DNA of 25,737 bases from Thiotrichales bacterium (GCA_024762895.1 JANTGN010000010.1:1-25737), one strand, 5' to 3'; shown: positions 1-7,620, counted from the first letter of the stretch. The notes: a model not told the origin generated them from the sequence alone. Numbers and translations are program-made.

Positions 1-651
1 AAGGCCTCCTATGGGGTGGATGATTATGTCTATGCCGTGACCCAGCTCGCACAGACCACCATGCGTAGTGAGATCGGTAAGATTGAACTGGACAAGACCT
101 TCGAAGAGCGTGAGGTATTGAATACCAATATCGTGGCTGCCATCAATGAAGCGGCCGGACCCTGGGGCGTGCAGGTACTTCGCTATGAGATCAAGGATAT
201 AGAGCCACCACGTACCGTACTGGACGCCATGGAAAGACAGATGAAGGCCGAGCGTGAAAAACGTGCAGTGATCCTGGAATCTGAAGGTGAGCGTCAGTCT
301 GCCATCAATGTGGCGGAAGGTGAAAAACGGGCCAAGGTGCTGGGTGCAGAGGCGGATAAGGCTGAGCAGATCCTTCGTGCCGAGGGTGAGGCCCAGGCCA
401 TCATCGCGGTGGCCGATGCCAAGGCGCAGGCACTGGAGGTGGTCGGTGCGGTGGCGGTCAAGGAGGCCGGTCAGAAGGCCGTGCAACTGGAACTGGCCGA
501 GCAGGCCATTGCCGCCAAGGAGGCGATCGCTAAGGAGTCTTCCGTGGTACTGCTGGGTGATGAAAAGACCGGTGCGGCTAATGTCGTGGCTGAGGCGATG
601 ACTATAATTAACAGCTTAAACAAGAATCAGTCTAAAGGGGCTGCGCAATGA
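1..651 (+). CDS. SPFH/band 7 (paraslipin-like) protein, 5' end cut off by window
   Basis: The reading frame is open from the first base, so the gene starts upstream of the window and 216 codons of its 3' part are visible. The visible part covers the end of the SPFH/band 7 domain (TQLAQTTMRSEIGKIELD, a hallmark stretch of paraslipins/stomatins) followed by a long Ala/Glu/Lys-rich coiled coil (about visible residues 75-165) with repeated E-G-E and A-E-A units. Members of this family are membrane-anchored proteins that form ring-like oligomers and are thought to organise membrane microdomains. It overlaps the downstream nfeD gene by 4 bp (ATGA); paraslipin-NfeD pairs are a standard bacterial arrangement in which the two proteins work together. 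A GTG at 16 could be mistaken for the start, but the frame continues through it and no ribosome binding site precedes it. Confidence 0.92.
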   Translation, partial: KASYGVDDYVYAVTQLAQTTMRSEIGKIELDKTFEEREVLNTNIVAAINEAAGPWGVQVLRYEIKDIEPPRTVLDAMERQMKAEREKRAVILESEGERQSAINVAEGEKRAKVLGAEADKAEQILRAEGEAQAIIAVADAKAQALEVVGAVAVKEAGQKAVQLELAEQAIAAKEAIAKESSVVLLGDEKTGAANVVAEAMTIINSLNKNQSKGAAQ

Positions 652-1118
652 TTGAGTATATCAATGCGCATCAGTCCGGTTTCTGGATTGCTATTGGATT
701 TGCCCTTCTGGCAGCAGAGGTGCTGGTGTTTGGGTTTGGTACGATCGTCTTTATGTTTGCCGGTATTGGCGCATTAATTACCGGGTTGGCCATGATGTTC
801 GGCCTGTTACCAGAAACCTGGGTAGCGGGTATATCCTGTTTTGGCATATCGACTGGTTTGGCCAGCGCCTTATTGTGGAAACCATTGAAAAATTTGCAGG
901 CCAGCGGAAGCCCACCGCAGAAACAGAGTAGTGACCTGATTGGTTATCAGTTTGTATTGAAGCAGGACATTACAGCCATGCAGCCCGGCCAGCATCGTTA
1001 CTCGGGTGTCGACTGGAAGGTGGAGCTGGATGCCGGGGCTGGGGATGCATTGTCAGCCGGGCAGCGAGTCGTGGTGACTTCGATCGATGCTGGCATCTTT
1101 CGCGTAAAGCCGGCCTGA
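648..1118 (+). CDS. NfeD family membrane protein
   Basis: This 156-residue protein has about three hydrophobic helices in residues 10-85 and a C-terminal soluble domain ending in a short beta-rich segment (RVVVTSIDAGIFRVKPA) typical of the NfeD OB-fold. It lacks the N-terminal ClpP-like protease domain of long NfeD proteins, so it is the short, YbbK-like form that pairs with paraslipin. It starts at the ATG inside the stop of the SPFH gene (ATGA), which argues for translational coupling. The likely role is membrane-domain organisation or membrane-protein quality control together with the SPFH partner; the exact function is not known for most members. Confidence 0.88.
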   Translation: MIEYINAHQSGFWIAIGFALLAAEVLVFGFGTIVFMFAGIGALITGLAMMFGLLPETWVAGISCFGISTGLASALLWKPLKNLQASGSPPQKQSSDLIGYQFVLKQDITAMQPGQHRYSGVDWKVELDAGAGDALSAGQRVVVTSIDAGIFRVKPA

Positions 1119-1130
1119 GTTAAATGAGTA

Positions 1131-1148
1131 CTTAAGATAAATCTTAAG
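1131..1148. repeat. Small perfect inverted repeat, 8-bp arms
   Basis: The arms are CTTAAGAT and ATCTTAAG, separated by two bases. The repeat lies just after the nfeD stop and just before the stronger terminator hairpin. It is AT-rich and could add to termination of the minus-strand gene; alone it is weak. Confidence 0.45.
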
Positions 1149-1155
1149 AAAGAAG

Positions 1156-1196
1156 AAGGGCCAGAAAGTTATACTTTCTGACCCTTTTATTTTTTT
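1156..1196. terminator. Bidirectional rho-independent terminator
   Basis: A 13-bp stem (1156-1168 with 1174-1186, one mismatch on the plus strand that becomes a U-G pair on the minus strand) encloses the loop TTATA. It is followed by a T-rich run to 1196 on the plus strand. It sits between two convergent genes, nfeD (plus) and the YyaL-like gene (minus), and can serve both. Confidence 0.85.
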
Positions 1197-1213
1197 AAAG
1201 CGACAATCTTTAC

Positions 1214-3286
1214 TTAATCTTGAATGCGGTGTTCTGCGATCAGGCCCAGTATGTCTTGTGTATTCTTTATTGGTGGGGAGCAGTTGAGTCCTTCACAAAC
1301 ATAGCCGATACAGTCACCTTCGGGTTTTTTTTCCTGAATACCTTCAGGCAGATCATCTTGTGTATCCGGAATCGCCAGGCATATCAGGCGAGGGGTGTAA
1401 GCCTTGTCGGCCTGTAACTTTATTTCCTTAAGTGTCTCTGCTTTTCCACGAAGGATCAGGATCATTGGCGGATAGAGCTGTTCTTCCAGGGCATTGACCA
1501 GGCTGTTGTGGACACTCGGTGCCTGTTGCATCGTGTTGAATCCCGCCTTTAGGCTTTTTTCTGCCGCATCCAGATAGCGGGTCTCACCCAGCAGATACCC
1601 CAGTCTTAACAAGGAACGTGTGGCGATGGCATTACCCGAGGGCATGGATTCATCACCGAAGCTGCGAGGGCGTTCGATCAGTTGTTCATGGTCATCAGAG
1701 GTAAAAAAGAAGCCACCCTGTGTTGACTCATAGTGTCTTAGCAGGACGTCGGTCAGTTGTTGTGCCCATGCCAGATGCTGACTATTCCATTGCCATTGCA
1801 GAGATTCGAGCAGGCCGTCGATGAGAAAGGCATAATCATCCAGGTAGGCGTTAAGATGGGCGCGCCCATCCTTGTAGGTGGCCAGCAGGCGATTATCTTT
1901 CCATAGTGCTTTATGAATGAAGTCGAGTGCAGCTAAGGCCGAATCGGCATACTCGGGTTGGTCCAGGTGCCGTGCGGCCTGGAGCATGCCCTTGATCATG
2001 AGGGCATTCCATGAAGTCAGGATCTTTTCATCGCGACCGGGATGAATGCGCTGCTCGCGAACATTAAACAGATGCACACGTGCCTGGTCAATGTGTTGCC
2101 TGATGGCATCATCTGAAATTGAGAAGCGTTCAGCCAGTTTTTCGATCGTTGCAATGACATGCAGGTGCCACTTGCCTTCGAAGTTAGCGGCGTGGTCCAG
2201 GCCAAAACGAGCAGCAAACAGGGGGAAGACCTCGTCGCCTAGCGTCGCTGAAACCTCTTTCTGGGTCCAGGCGTAGAACTTGCCTTCTTCGCCCTCGGAG
2301 TCGGCATCCAGAGCGGAGTAATACCCGCCTTCGGGTGACTGCATTTCGCGCATGACCCAGTTGGCCGTCTCCCTGGCGGTACGGTGAAATAATTCATCTC
2401 CTGTGGCCACGGCCAGCTCGCTTAAAAGACCGAGTAGCGGGCCGTTGTCGTAGAGCATCTTTTCAAAATGCGGGATCATCCACTGGCCATCCACCGAGTA
2501 GCGGCAAAAGCCGCCACCGAGCTGATCGAATAGGCCACCCTCGGACATGCGCTCCAGGGTGAAGCGGACCATGTGCAGGGCCCGTTTATCTTCCTCGCTA
2601 TACAGTCGTGTGGTGCCCCAGTGACGAAGTAGTCGTTCCATGGCGCCGACATGGGGAAACTTGGGCGCCTGACCCAGGCCGCCATCAATGGGGTCAAAGG
2701 ACTGTTCCAGTTCCATGCGTGCAGCATCCAGCGGGGCACTGTTTAGTTCTCCATCCTGATGTTCGCCCTGGTAGATCTGCCCAAAGGCCTGTGAGAGCTG
2801 ATGTTTATGTTGCTGGATTTCCTCGGGGCGATGCTCAAAGTAGCTGGCCACGTTTTTTAACAGATCCCGAAAGGCGGGCAGGCCATGACGAGGCTGGTCC
2901 GGGAAATAAGTACCGCCGAAAAAAGGCAGTTGATCATCGGGTGACAGGAACATGGTCAGGGGCCAGCCACCATTACGTTGTGTGAGCATGGCGTGGGCCG
3001 TCTGGTAGAGCTTGTCCAGGTCGGGCCGTTCCTCGCGGTCTACCTTGATGTTGATAAACAGTTCGTTCATCAGGGCAGCCGTGTCTTCGTTTTCGAAGGA
3101 TTCGTGGGCCATAACATGGCACCAGTGACAGGCGGAATAGCCAATCGAGAGCAGGATGGGTTTGCCCTCTTCTTTTGCCAGTCTAAGGCTCTCCTCGTTC
3201 CAGGGGTGCCAGTCGACCGGGTTGTCCGCATGTTGCAGGAGGTAGGGGCTGGTCTCATTAGCAAGATGATTCGTAGGCTGGCTCAT
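1214..3286 (-). CDS. Thioredoxin-domain (DUF255) protein, YyaL/spermatogenesis-associated protein 20 family
   Basis: The protein is 690 residues, the usual length of the YyaL/SSP411 family. The N-terminal half holds the DUF255 thioredoxin-like domain with the family signature NPVDWHPW, the redox pair C53-H-W-C56, and VDREERPDLD. The rest is an alpha/alpha-barrel region like that of N-acylglucosamine epimerases and glycosidases (motifs GGFCRYSVD, MLYDNGPLL, LTSWNALMIKG). The biochemical role of the family is not settled; a redox or sugar-related activity is usually proposed. The start ATG at 3286 is preceded on the minus strand by AGGA. It is transcribed alone, divergent from the rlmI-like gene and convergent with nfeD. 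Confidence 0.9.
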   Translation of the reverse strand: MSQPTNHLANETSPYLLQHADNPVDWHPWNEESLRLAKEEGKPILLSIGYSACHWCHVMAHESFENEDTAALMNELFINIKVDREERPDLDKLYQTAHAMLTQRNGGWPLTMFLSPDDQLPFFGGTYFPDQPRHGLPAFRDLLKNVASYFEHRPEEIQQHKHQLSQAFGQIYQGEHQDGELNSAPLDAARMELEQSFDPIDGGLGQAPKFPHVGAMERLLRHWGTTRLYSEEDKRALHMVRFTLERMSEGGLFDQLGGGFCRYSVDGQWMIPHFEKMLYDNGPLLGLLSELAVATGDELFHRTARETANWVMREMQSPEGGYYSALDADSEGEEGKFYAWTQKEVSATLGDEVFPLFAARFGLDHAANFEGKWHLHVIATIEKLAERFSISDDAIRQHIDQARVHLFNVREQRIHPGRDEKILTSWNALMIKGMLQAARHLDQPEYADSALAALDFIHKALWKDNRLLATYKDGRAHLNAYLDDYAFLIDGLLESLQWQWNSQHLAWAQQLTDVLLRHYESTQGGFFFTSDDHEQLIERPRSFGDESMPSGNAIATRSLLRLGYLLGETRYLDAAEKSLKAGFNTMQQAPSVHNSLVNALEEQLYPPMILILRGKAETLKEIKLQADKAYTPRLICLAIPDTQDDLPEGIQEKKPEGDCIGYVCEGLNCSPPIKNTQDILGLIAEHRIQD

Positions 3287-3379
3287 GGTGCATATCCTGA
3301 GGACTGTTTTTAGGAATCATAGGGCAGCCTGTTACTGAAATCCTTATCCCCCACTCGAGATTGGGTTACCCGCCTGCCC

Positions 3380-3401
3380 CGGCATGACGTATCATATGCC
3401 G
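3380..3401. promoter_or_regulatory. Inverted repeat in the divergent region upstream of the rlmI-like gene
   Basis: The arms CGGCAT and ATGCCG (6 bp) are separated by ten bases and followed by TCTTTTT on the plus strand. The 151-bp gap between the divergent YyaL-like and rlmI-like genes must hold both promoters, and this is the only symmetric element I see in it. It could be an operator or a weak hairpin; no clear -35/-10 pair was found. Confidence 0.3.
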
Positions 3402-3437
3402 TCTTTTTATCCGCCCTGACCGAGGGGGTTACCGTAT

Positions 3438-4643
3438 ATGTCATCCAGTGAAGGTTTTCGCCCCCTGCGCCTGAAGAAAAAGGAAGAACGACGTATCAAG
3501 ATGGGGCATCCCTGGGTCTATAGCAACGAGATCGACACGGGGGTATCGCCTCTTAAGGAATTCTCGGCGGGTGAGGCCGTCGAGATACAGGATCACCAGG
3601 GCCATGTGCTGGGTACGGGGTATGTGAATCCGCATAGCCTGATCTGTGCCCGGCTGGTCAGTCGCGATTCGAAGCATCCCTTTTCCGCGTCTCTGATCGT
3701 TCATCGCCTCAAGGTGGCGTTGTCTCTGAGAGAACGCCTGTATGAACAGCCTTATTACCGGCTGGTCTTTGGTGAATCCGATGGTCTGCCCGGCCTGGTC
3801 ATTGATAGATTTGGTGATACCTGTGTGGTCCAGGTCAGTACTGCCGGTATGGAACTGATGATCGAGTCCATTGCCGAGGCCCTGCACAAGGTGGTGCATC
3901 CGAGTGCCATCTGGCTCAGGAACGACAGCTCGATTCGTAAACAGGAAGGCCTGGAAAGCTATGTGCGCTGCCTCACTGGAGAATGTCCCGATGTAACCGA
4001 GATCATCGAGCATGACCTGCGCTTTCATGTCCCCATGGCTTCCGGGCAGAAGACCGGCTGGTTCTATGACCAGCGCGACAACCGTAAGGACCTCGCTCCT
4101 TATGTCAATGGTGGCCGAGTGCTGGATGTCTTCAGTTACCTGGGTGGCTGGGGGCTGCAGTCGGTTGCCCAGGGAGCGGCCTCGGCCCTGTGTGTGGATG
4201 ATTCCGCCACTGCACTTGAAGGCTTACTTGCAAACGCCGAGCTGAATCATCTGCAGGACCAGATTACGGCCATGAAGGGGGATGCCTTCGATGTGCTCAA
4301 GGCCCTGCATGCCGATGGTGAACGATTTGACGTCGTGGTCGTGGATCCTCCAGCCTTTATTAAACGGCGCAAGGACATGAAAAATGGCCTGAACGCCTAT
4401 CGGCGCATCAATGAGCTGGCGATGCGTCTGATTGATCGTGATGGTTTCCTGATCTCCTGCTCCTGTTCCTATCACCTGTCCAGGGAGCAGCTGGTGGGTG
4501 TGATGCAGGGCTCTGCCCGACATATCGACCGCGATCTGCAGATACTGGCCCATGGTTATCAGTCCAAGGATCATCCCATGCATCCCGCAATTGCCGAGAC
4601 CGCTTATCTCAAAGTGGTGTATTCACGAGTGACTCGTCGGTAA
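3438..4643 (+). CDS. rlmI: Class I SAM-dependent rRNA methyltransferase, RlmI-like (23S rRNA m5C)
   Basis: The 401-residue protein matches the RlmI/RlmO family (E. coli RlmI is about 396). It has an N-terminal PUA-type RNA-binding domain (residues 1-80, with HPWVYSNEI), a central segment KTGWFYDQRDNR (205-216), the SAM-binding motif LDVFSYLGGW (229-238), the DPPAF motif (303-307), and a Cys motif SCSCS (340-344) expected to hold the catalytic nucleophile. RlmI methylates C1962 of 23S rRNA; the substrate here is assigned by family, and another 23S position is possible. The ATG has a GAGGGGG sequence about 9 bases upstream. Nine bases separate it from lgt, so the two are probably co-transcribed. 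Confidence 0.85.
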   Translation: MSSSEGFRPLRLKKKEERRIKMGHPWVYSNEIDTGVSPLKEFSAGEAVEIQDHQGHVLGTGYVNPHSLICARLVSRDSKHPFSASLIVHRLKVALSLRERLYEQPYYRLVFGESDGLPGLVIDRFGDTCVVQVSTAGMELMIESIAEALHKVVHPSAIWLRNDSSIRKQEGLESYVRCLTGECPDVTEIIEHDLRFHVPMASGQKTGWFYDQRDNRKDLAPYVNGGRVLDVFSYLGGWGLQSVAQGAASALCVDDSATALEGLLANAELNHLQDQITAMKGDAFDVLKALHADGERFDVVVVDPPAFIKRRKDMKNGLNAYRRINELAMRLIDRDGFLISCSCSYHLSREQLVGVMQGSARHIDRDLQILAHGYQSKDHPMHPAIAETAYLKVVYSRVTRR

Positions 4644-4652
4644 GATACGCTC

Positions 4653-5456
4653 ATGCTGACTTATCCTGATATCGATCCCGTCGCCTTTGCCCTTGGCCCC
4701 GTCAAGGTGCACTGGTATGGCCTGATGTATCTCACGGGTTTTGTTGGGGGCTGGCTCGTAGGCCGACTTAAGGCCCGTCAACCCTGGAGCCCGGTGACGC
4801 CTGAGCAGGTGGATGACCTGGTCTTTTATATCGCCATGGGTGTGATTCTGGGTGGTCGTATCGGTTCAACCCTGTTTTATTATCCGTCGGAGTTTCTCTC
4901 CAACCCCTTGATGATTTTCAAGATCTGGGAAGGTGGCATGAGTTTCCACGGCGGTATGCTGGGTGTATTTTTTGCGGCCTGGCTTTACGCGCGTAAATAC
5001 AAGCTGAGTTTCATCCAGTTGACCGACTTTTTTGCAGTCGGTGTGACTGTTGGGCTGGGTGCGGGCCGAATTGGGAATTTCATCAATGCGGAACTCTGGG
5101 GCCGGGTGAGCGATGTCCCCTGGGCCATGGTGTTTCCTGGGGCCGGGCCTTTGCCGCGGCATCCATCCATGCTCTATGAGGCCATCCTGGAAGGACCGGT
5201 CCTGTTTGCCATTCTCTGGGTGGCGGGCATGCGTCCACGCCATACCGGTTTTATCTCGGGCCTGTTTATGATCTTTTATGGCCTGTTCCGGTTCATGGTG
5301 GAGTTCGTGCGCGAGCCCGATGCGCATCTTGGGTACCTGGCCTTTGGCTGGCTGACCATGGGGCAGGTCCTGAGTTTTCCAATGATTCTGGTAGGGCTCT
5401 ATTTACTTTACTGGTCACGTTCACAGCCCATCCAGCCGATGAGGGAAAAGACATGA
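4653..5456 (+). CDS. lgt: Prolipoprotein diacylglyceryl transferase
   Basis: Lgt transfers diacylglycerol from phosphatidylglycerol to the lipobox cysteine of prolipoproteins in the inner membrane, the first step of lipoprotein maturation. The 267-residue protein is rich in hydrophobic helices and carries the family signatures HGGM (His99) and GAGRIGNFINAELWG (136-150), plus the N-terminal VHWYGLMY motif. The length is slightly shorter than E. coli Lgt (291). It is followed by thyA with a 4-bp ATGA overlap; lgt-thyA is a common proteobacterial pairing. Confidence 0.96.
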   Translation: MLTYPDIDPVAFALGPVKVHWYGLMYLTGFVGGWLVGRLKARQPWSPVTPEQVDDLVFYIAMGVILGGRIGSTLFYYPSEFLSNPLMIFKIWEGGMSFHGGMLGVFFAAWLYARKYKLSFIQLTDFFAVGVTVGLGAGRIGNFINAELWGRVSDVPWAMVFPGAGPLPRHPSMLYEAILEGPVLFAILWVAGMRPRHTGFISGLFMIFYGLFRFMVEFVREPDAHLGYLAFGWLTMGQVLSFPMILVGLYLLYWSRSQPIQPMREKT

Positions 5457-6286
5457 AGCAGTATCTGGATCTCATGCGCCATGTGCGTGATAACGGTGTT
5501 CAGAAAGGTGATCGTACGGGTACTGGTACGCGCTCAGTATTTGGCTATCAGATGCGTTTTGACCTGCAGGAGGGCTTTCCTCTGGTCACGACCAAGAAGC
5601 TGCATCTTCGTTCCATTATTCACGAGTTGTTATGGTTTCTTAAGGGTGAGACGAATATCGCTTACCTGAAGGAAAACGGGGTCAAGATCTGGGATGAATG
5701 GGCCAACGAGGAGGGTGATCTGGGGCCCGTCTATGGATACCAGTGGCGTAACTGGCCATTACCCAATGGTGGCCATGTGGACCAGATTGCGCAACTGGTA
5801 GAGCAGATAAAAAATACACCGAATTCGCGGCGCCTGATTGTATCGGCCTGGAATGTGGCCGATCTGCCGGATGAATCCATCGGTCCACAGGCCAATGTGG
5901 AGCAGGGTCGAATGGCACTGGCCCCCTGTCATGCCTTTTTCCAGTTTTATGTGGCAGATGGCAGGCTTTCCTGCCAGCTCTATCAGCGTAGTGCAGATAT
6001 CTTTCTGGGGGTGCCCTTTAATATCGCCTCTTATGCCCTGCTGACCATGATGATGGCCCAGGTCTGTGGGTTAGAGCCAGGTGAGTTTATCCATACCCTG
6101 GGAGATGCCCATCTCTATTCTAATCATATGGAGCAGGTAGAGACTCAGCTTGCCCGCGAGCCTCACCCGCTGCCCAGCATGAAGATTAATCCTGAGGTTG
6201 ATTCGATCTTTGACTTCCGCTTCGAGGACTTTGAGCTGGCGGGTTATCAGTCACATGAGCATATCAAGGCCCCAATCGCCGTTTAG
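5453..6286 (+). CDS. thyA: Thymidylate synthase
   Basis: ThyA converts dUMP to dTMP using methylene-tetrahydrofolate. Visible signatures are the N-terminal RTGTGT (21-26), ELLWFLKGETN (58-68), the catalytic Cys159 in the ALAPCHAFFQFYV context, and the dUMP-binding RSAD...FNIASYALL stretch. The protein is 277 residues against 264 in E. coli; the extra 13 residues lie at about 140-153, just before the active-site cysteine, as in a subset of bacterial ThyA proteins. The start overlaps the lgt stop. No folA follows; instead a 555-bp gene-free region begins. Confidence 0.97.
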   Translation: MKQYLDLMRHVRDNGVQKGDRTGTGTRSVFGYQMRFDLQEGFPLVTTKKLHLRSIIHELLWFLKGETNIAYLKENGVKIWDEWANEEGDLGPVYGYQWRNWPLPNGGHVDQIAQLVEQIKNTPNSRRLIVSAWNVADLPDESIGPQANVEQGRMALAPCHAFFQFYVADGRLSCQLYQRSADIFLGVPFNIASYALLTMMMAQVCGLEPGEFIHTLGDAHLYSNHMEQVETQLAREPHPLPSMKINPEVDSIFDFRFEDFELAGYQSHEHIKAPIAV

Positions 6287-6317
6287 TCAGCTAAATCTGG
6301 ATCGAAGCATTCGGGGT

Positions 6318-6345
6318 AAAAAAAAGCCGTCACTGGTGGACGGCT
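6318..6345 (-). terminator. Rho-independent terminator on the minus strand, no minus-strand gene assigned
   Basis: Read on the minus strand, the stem AGCCGTC / GACGGCT (7 bp, 7-base loop; plus coordinates 6325-6345) is followed directly by a run of eight T (6325-6318, the first overlapping the stem base). On the plus strand no T run follows, so it does not work as the thyA terminator. It would end a transcript coming from the right, where I find no protein-coding gene on the minus strand; a small RNA is the simplest explanation. Confidence 0.7.
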
Positions 6346-6366
6346 AATAACGGGTATGCGGAGAAT

Positions 6367-6432
6367 CTGGTGAGTGAAAACATCTGCTCCAACAAATGTT
6401 AGCCAGTTGACTGTCTCACCAGTTTTTAATTT
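6367..6432 (+). terminator. Branched hairpin followed by T run, probable thyA terminator
   Basis: The outer arms CTGGTGAG (6367-6374) and CTCACCAG (6415-6422) are perfectly complementary and followed by TTTTTAATTT. Inside lies a second stem, AACAT (6379-6383) with ATGTT (6396-6400), and a tiny CAGT/ACTG pair (6404-6413), so the RNA may form a branched structure. It would end the rlmI-lgt-thyA transcript. The same arms also pair in minus-strand RNA, where the T-run terminator at 6318-6345 follows. Confidence 0.6.
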
Positions 6433-6720
6433 AGACGATTATCTGATAAGTGTCCGTGCGCTTGATCACAGTCTGTAGTTTGGTCCTAAAGTTCAGCTAA
6501 GAATTTTTCCTGCATATTTCTGATGAGCCAGCGCTGCGCCCCCTTCCCCAAATAATAACGCCGATGACGTATTGCTAATGGTGCCCTGTGTTTGGACACC
6601 CAACTTCCTTTTGGGCAGCTTTGGTGCAAGCGGCTCTACTTTTTGGGAGCACTCTTAAACGAAGGGCGGCATTTTTCGCTTAGATTCAGCATCTAAAAAT
6701 TATTTTTTTCCTGCATGGGG

Positions 6721-6749
6721 TTGTATGGCATCCAGATTGCTTATATAAC
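6721..6749 (+). promoter_or_regulatory. Candidate sigma70-type promoter for the 14-gene operon
   Basis: TTGTAT (6721-6726) and TATAAC (6744-6749) are separated by 17 bp; the -10 matches the consensus at five of six bases, the -35 at only three. The region is about 90-120 bp upstream of mrpE. The -10 overlaps the left arm of a perfect inverted repeat, which would suit regulation. Confidence 0.35.
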
Positions 6750-6769
6750 CTTCATCACCCTAAGGTTAT
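6745..6769 (+). promoter_or_regulatory. Inverted repeat overlapping the candidate -10, possible operator
   Basis: The arms ATAACCTT (6745-6752) and AAGGTTAT (6762-6769) are perfect 8-bp complements separated by nine bases. The repeat overlaps the candidate -10 at 6744-6749, a classic repressor position; alternatively it is a leader hairpin. No regulator gene lies nearby. Confidence 0.4.
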
Positions 6770-6824
6770 CCCTTTCATGTCAGATTTGAGTCATAAAAGT
6801 GATATAAGATTAGGAATACAGACC

Positions 6825-6845
6825 ATGGTCACTGCCCGGGAATGA
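6825..6845 (+). other. Possible six-codon leader ORF overlapping the mrpE start
   Basis: ATG at 6825 opens a frame of six codons (M-V-T-A-R-E) ending at a TGA (6843-6845) that overlaps the mrpE ATG at 6842 as ATGA. An AGGA (6812-6815) sits nine bases upstream, whereas the mrpE ATG itself has no good ribosome binding site. It could feed ribosomes into mrpE by the same coupling used at the later junctions. Too short to prove by eye. Confidence 0.3.
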
Positions 6846-7357
6846 ATATGGATGAATCGGCCGGAATGCGCGCTTATACGCTAGCGTTCCTTTCCAGTTT
6901 TTTACTCTGGATATTATTGACGGGAAGTCTGGCGACCGAGGAGATCGGCGCCGGGCTGTTGGTCGCCTCGGTGGTGAGTGTGGTCTCCGGGCCTCATCTC
7001 GCGATTTTCAATGGTCTCAGGCTCCATCCCCTGGCCTTAATCTCGTTACTGGACTATCTGTTTTATTTCTTTTTTGCCCTGTTACGTGCGAACCTGGATT
7101 TGGCGCGTAGGGTTCTGGCGCCTTCACTACCCATCAATCCCGGCATCGTTGAGCTTGAGACCACCCTTGAGTCCTCGCTGGGCCGTATGTTGTTGGCCAA
7201 CAGTATTACCCTGACTCCGGGGACACTGACGGTGGATCTTAAAGATGAGAGGTTACTGGTGCACTGGGTTGCTGTGCCGGAGGGGGGGGATCTCTCCACC
7301 GCAACGCGTCAGATTGTCACGGGTTTTGAAAAACGAATCAGCGGGTTTCTCAAATGA
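6842..7357 (+). CDS. mrpE: Mrp/Mnh antiporter subunit E homologue (MbxA-like)
   Basis: First gene of the 14-gene operon. The 171-residue protein has an N-terminal hydrophobic region (two helices, about 10-50), a further hydrophobic helix (LISLLDYLFYFFFALLRANLDLA), and a soluble C-terminal part with the MrpE signature LLANSITLTPGTLTVDL. MrpE is a small membrane subunit of multi-subunit Na+/H+ antiporters and of the antiporter half of Mbh/Mbx complexes. The start is uncertain: ATG at 6842 is used here, but ATGs at 6848 and 6866 are in frame and none has a strong ribosome binding site. It overlaps the next gene by ATGA. Confidence 0.88.
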   Translation: MNMDESAGMRAYTLAFLSSFLLWILLTGSLATEEIGAGLLVASVVSVVSGPHLAIFNGLRLHPLALISLLDYLFYFFFALLRANLDLARRVLAPSLPINPGIVELETTLESSLGRMLLANSITLTPGTLTVDLKDERLLVHWVAVPEGGDLSTATRQIVTGFEKRISGFLK

Positions 7358-7620
7358 CTCTGACAGTACTTGAACAGATCTCTGCGATCCTCGTGGGCCT
7401 GGCCCTCTTACTCGGATTTATTCGTCTTCTGTTAGGCCCGACGGCACCTGATCGCGTGGTCAGTGCCGATACCCTGTCGGTGATAGTGACGGCTGCCCTG
7501 GTCGCCGTTGGTGCCTGGTTGGGTAATGCCCTTTATCTGGATGTGGCGCTGGTTTATGGAGCCCTTGCTTTTGTGGGCATCGTGGCAGTGGCGCGGGCGA
7601 TCGAAGGGGGGCATTCATGA
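7354..7620 (+). CDS. mrpF: Mrp/Mnh antiporter subunit F homologue (MbxB-like)
   Basis: A small 88-residue membrane protein with three hydrophobic helices and the family pattern RLLLGPTAPDRVVSADTL near residues 25-42, followed by the conserved LYLDVALVYGALAFVG. MrpF is an accessory subunit of the antiporter module. It overlaps both neighbours by 4 bp (ATGA at each end), so synthesis is probably coupled to MrpE and MrpG. Confidence 0.9.
   Translation: MTLTVLEQISAILVGLALLLGFIRLLLGPTAPDRVVSADTLSVIVTAALVAVGAWLGNALYLDVALVYGALAFVGIVAVARAIEGGHS

Larger units (their letters stand above)
6287..6841. other. 555-bp gene-free region between thyA and the 14-gene operon
   Basis: This is the only gap above 300 bp. 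From left to right it contains a minus-strand terminator (6318-6345), a branched hairpin that can terminate thyA (6367-6432), a central stretch (about 6430-6720) with several small hairpins, and the presumed operon promoter, operator and leader (6721-6841). The central part has small stems, for example 6583-6603 (GGTGYCC-type arms around a 7-base loop) and CCCAA/TTGGG at about 6600-6616; the first pairs slightly better as minus-strand RNA. A minus-strand frame of about 52 codons (6652 to 6497) is interrupted by TAG at 6575-6577 and is not convincing as a gene. Confidence 0.6.

Noticed and set aside
3441..4028. Long minus-strand open frame under the rlmI-like gene
   Set aside because: It is a shadow of the real plus-strand gene, with no family resemblance or ribosome binding site.
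6497..6652. Minus-strand frame of about 52 codons in the thyA-mrpE gap
   Set aside because: It has an internal TAG, no ribosome binding site and no recognisable family; length is within chance expectation.
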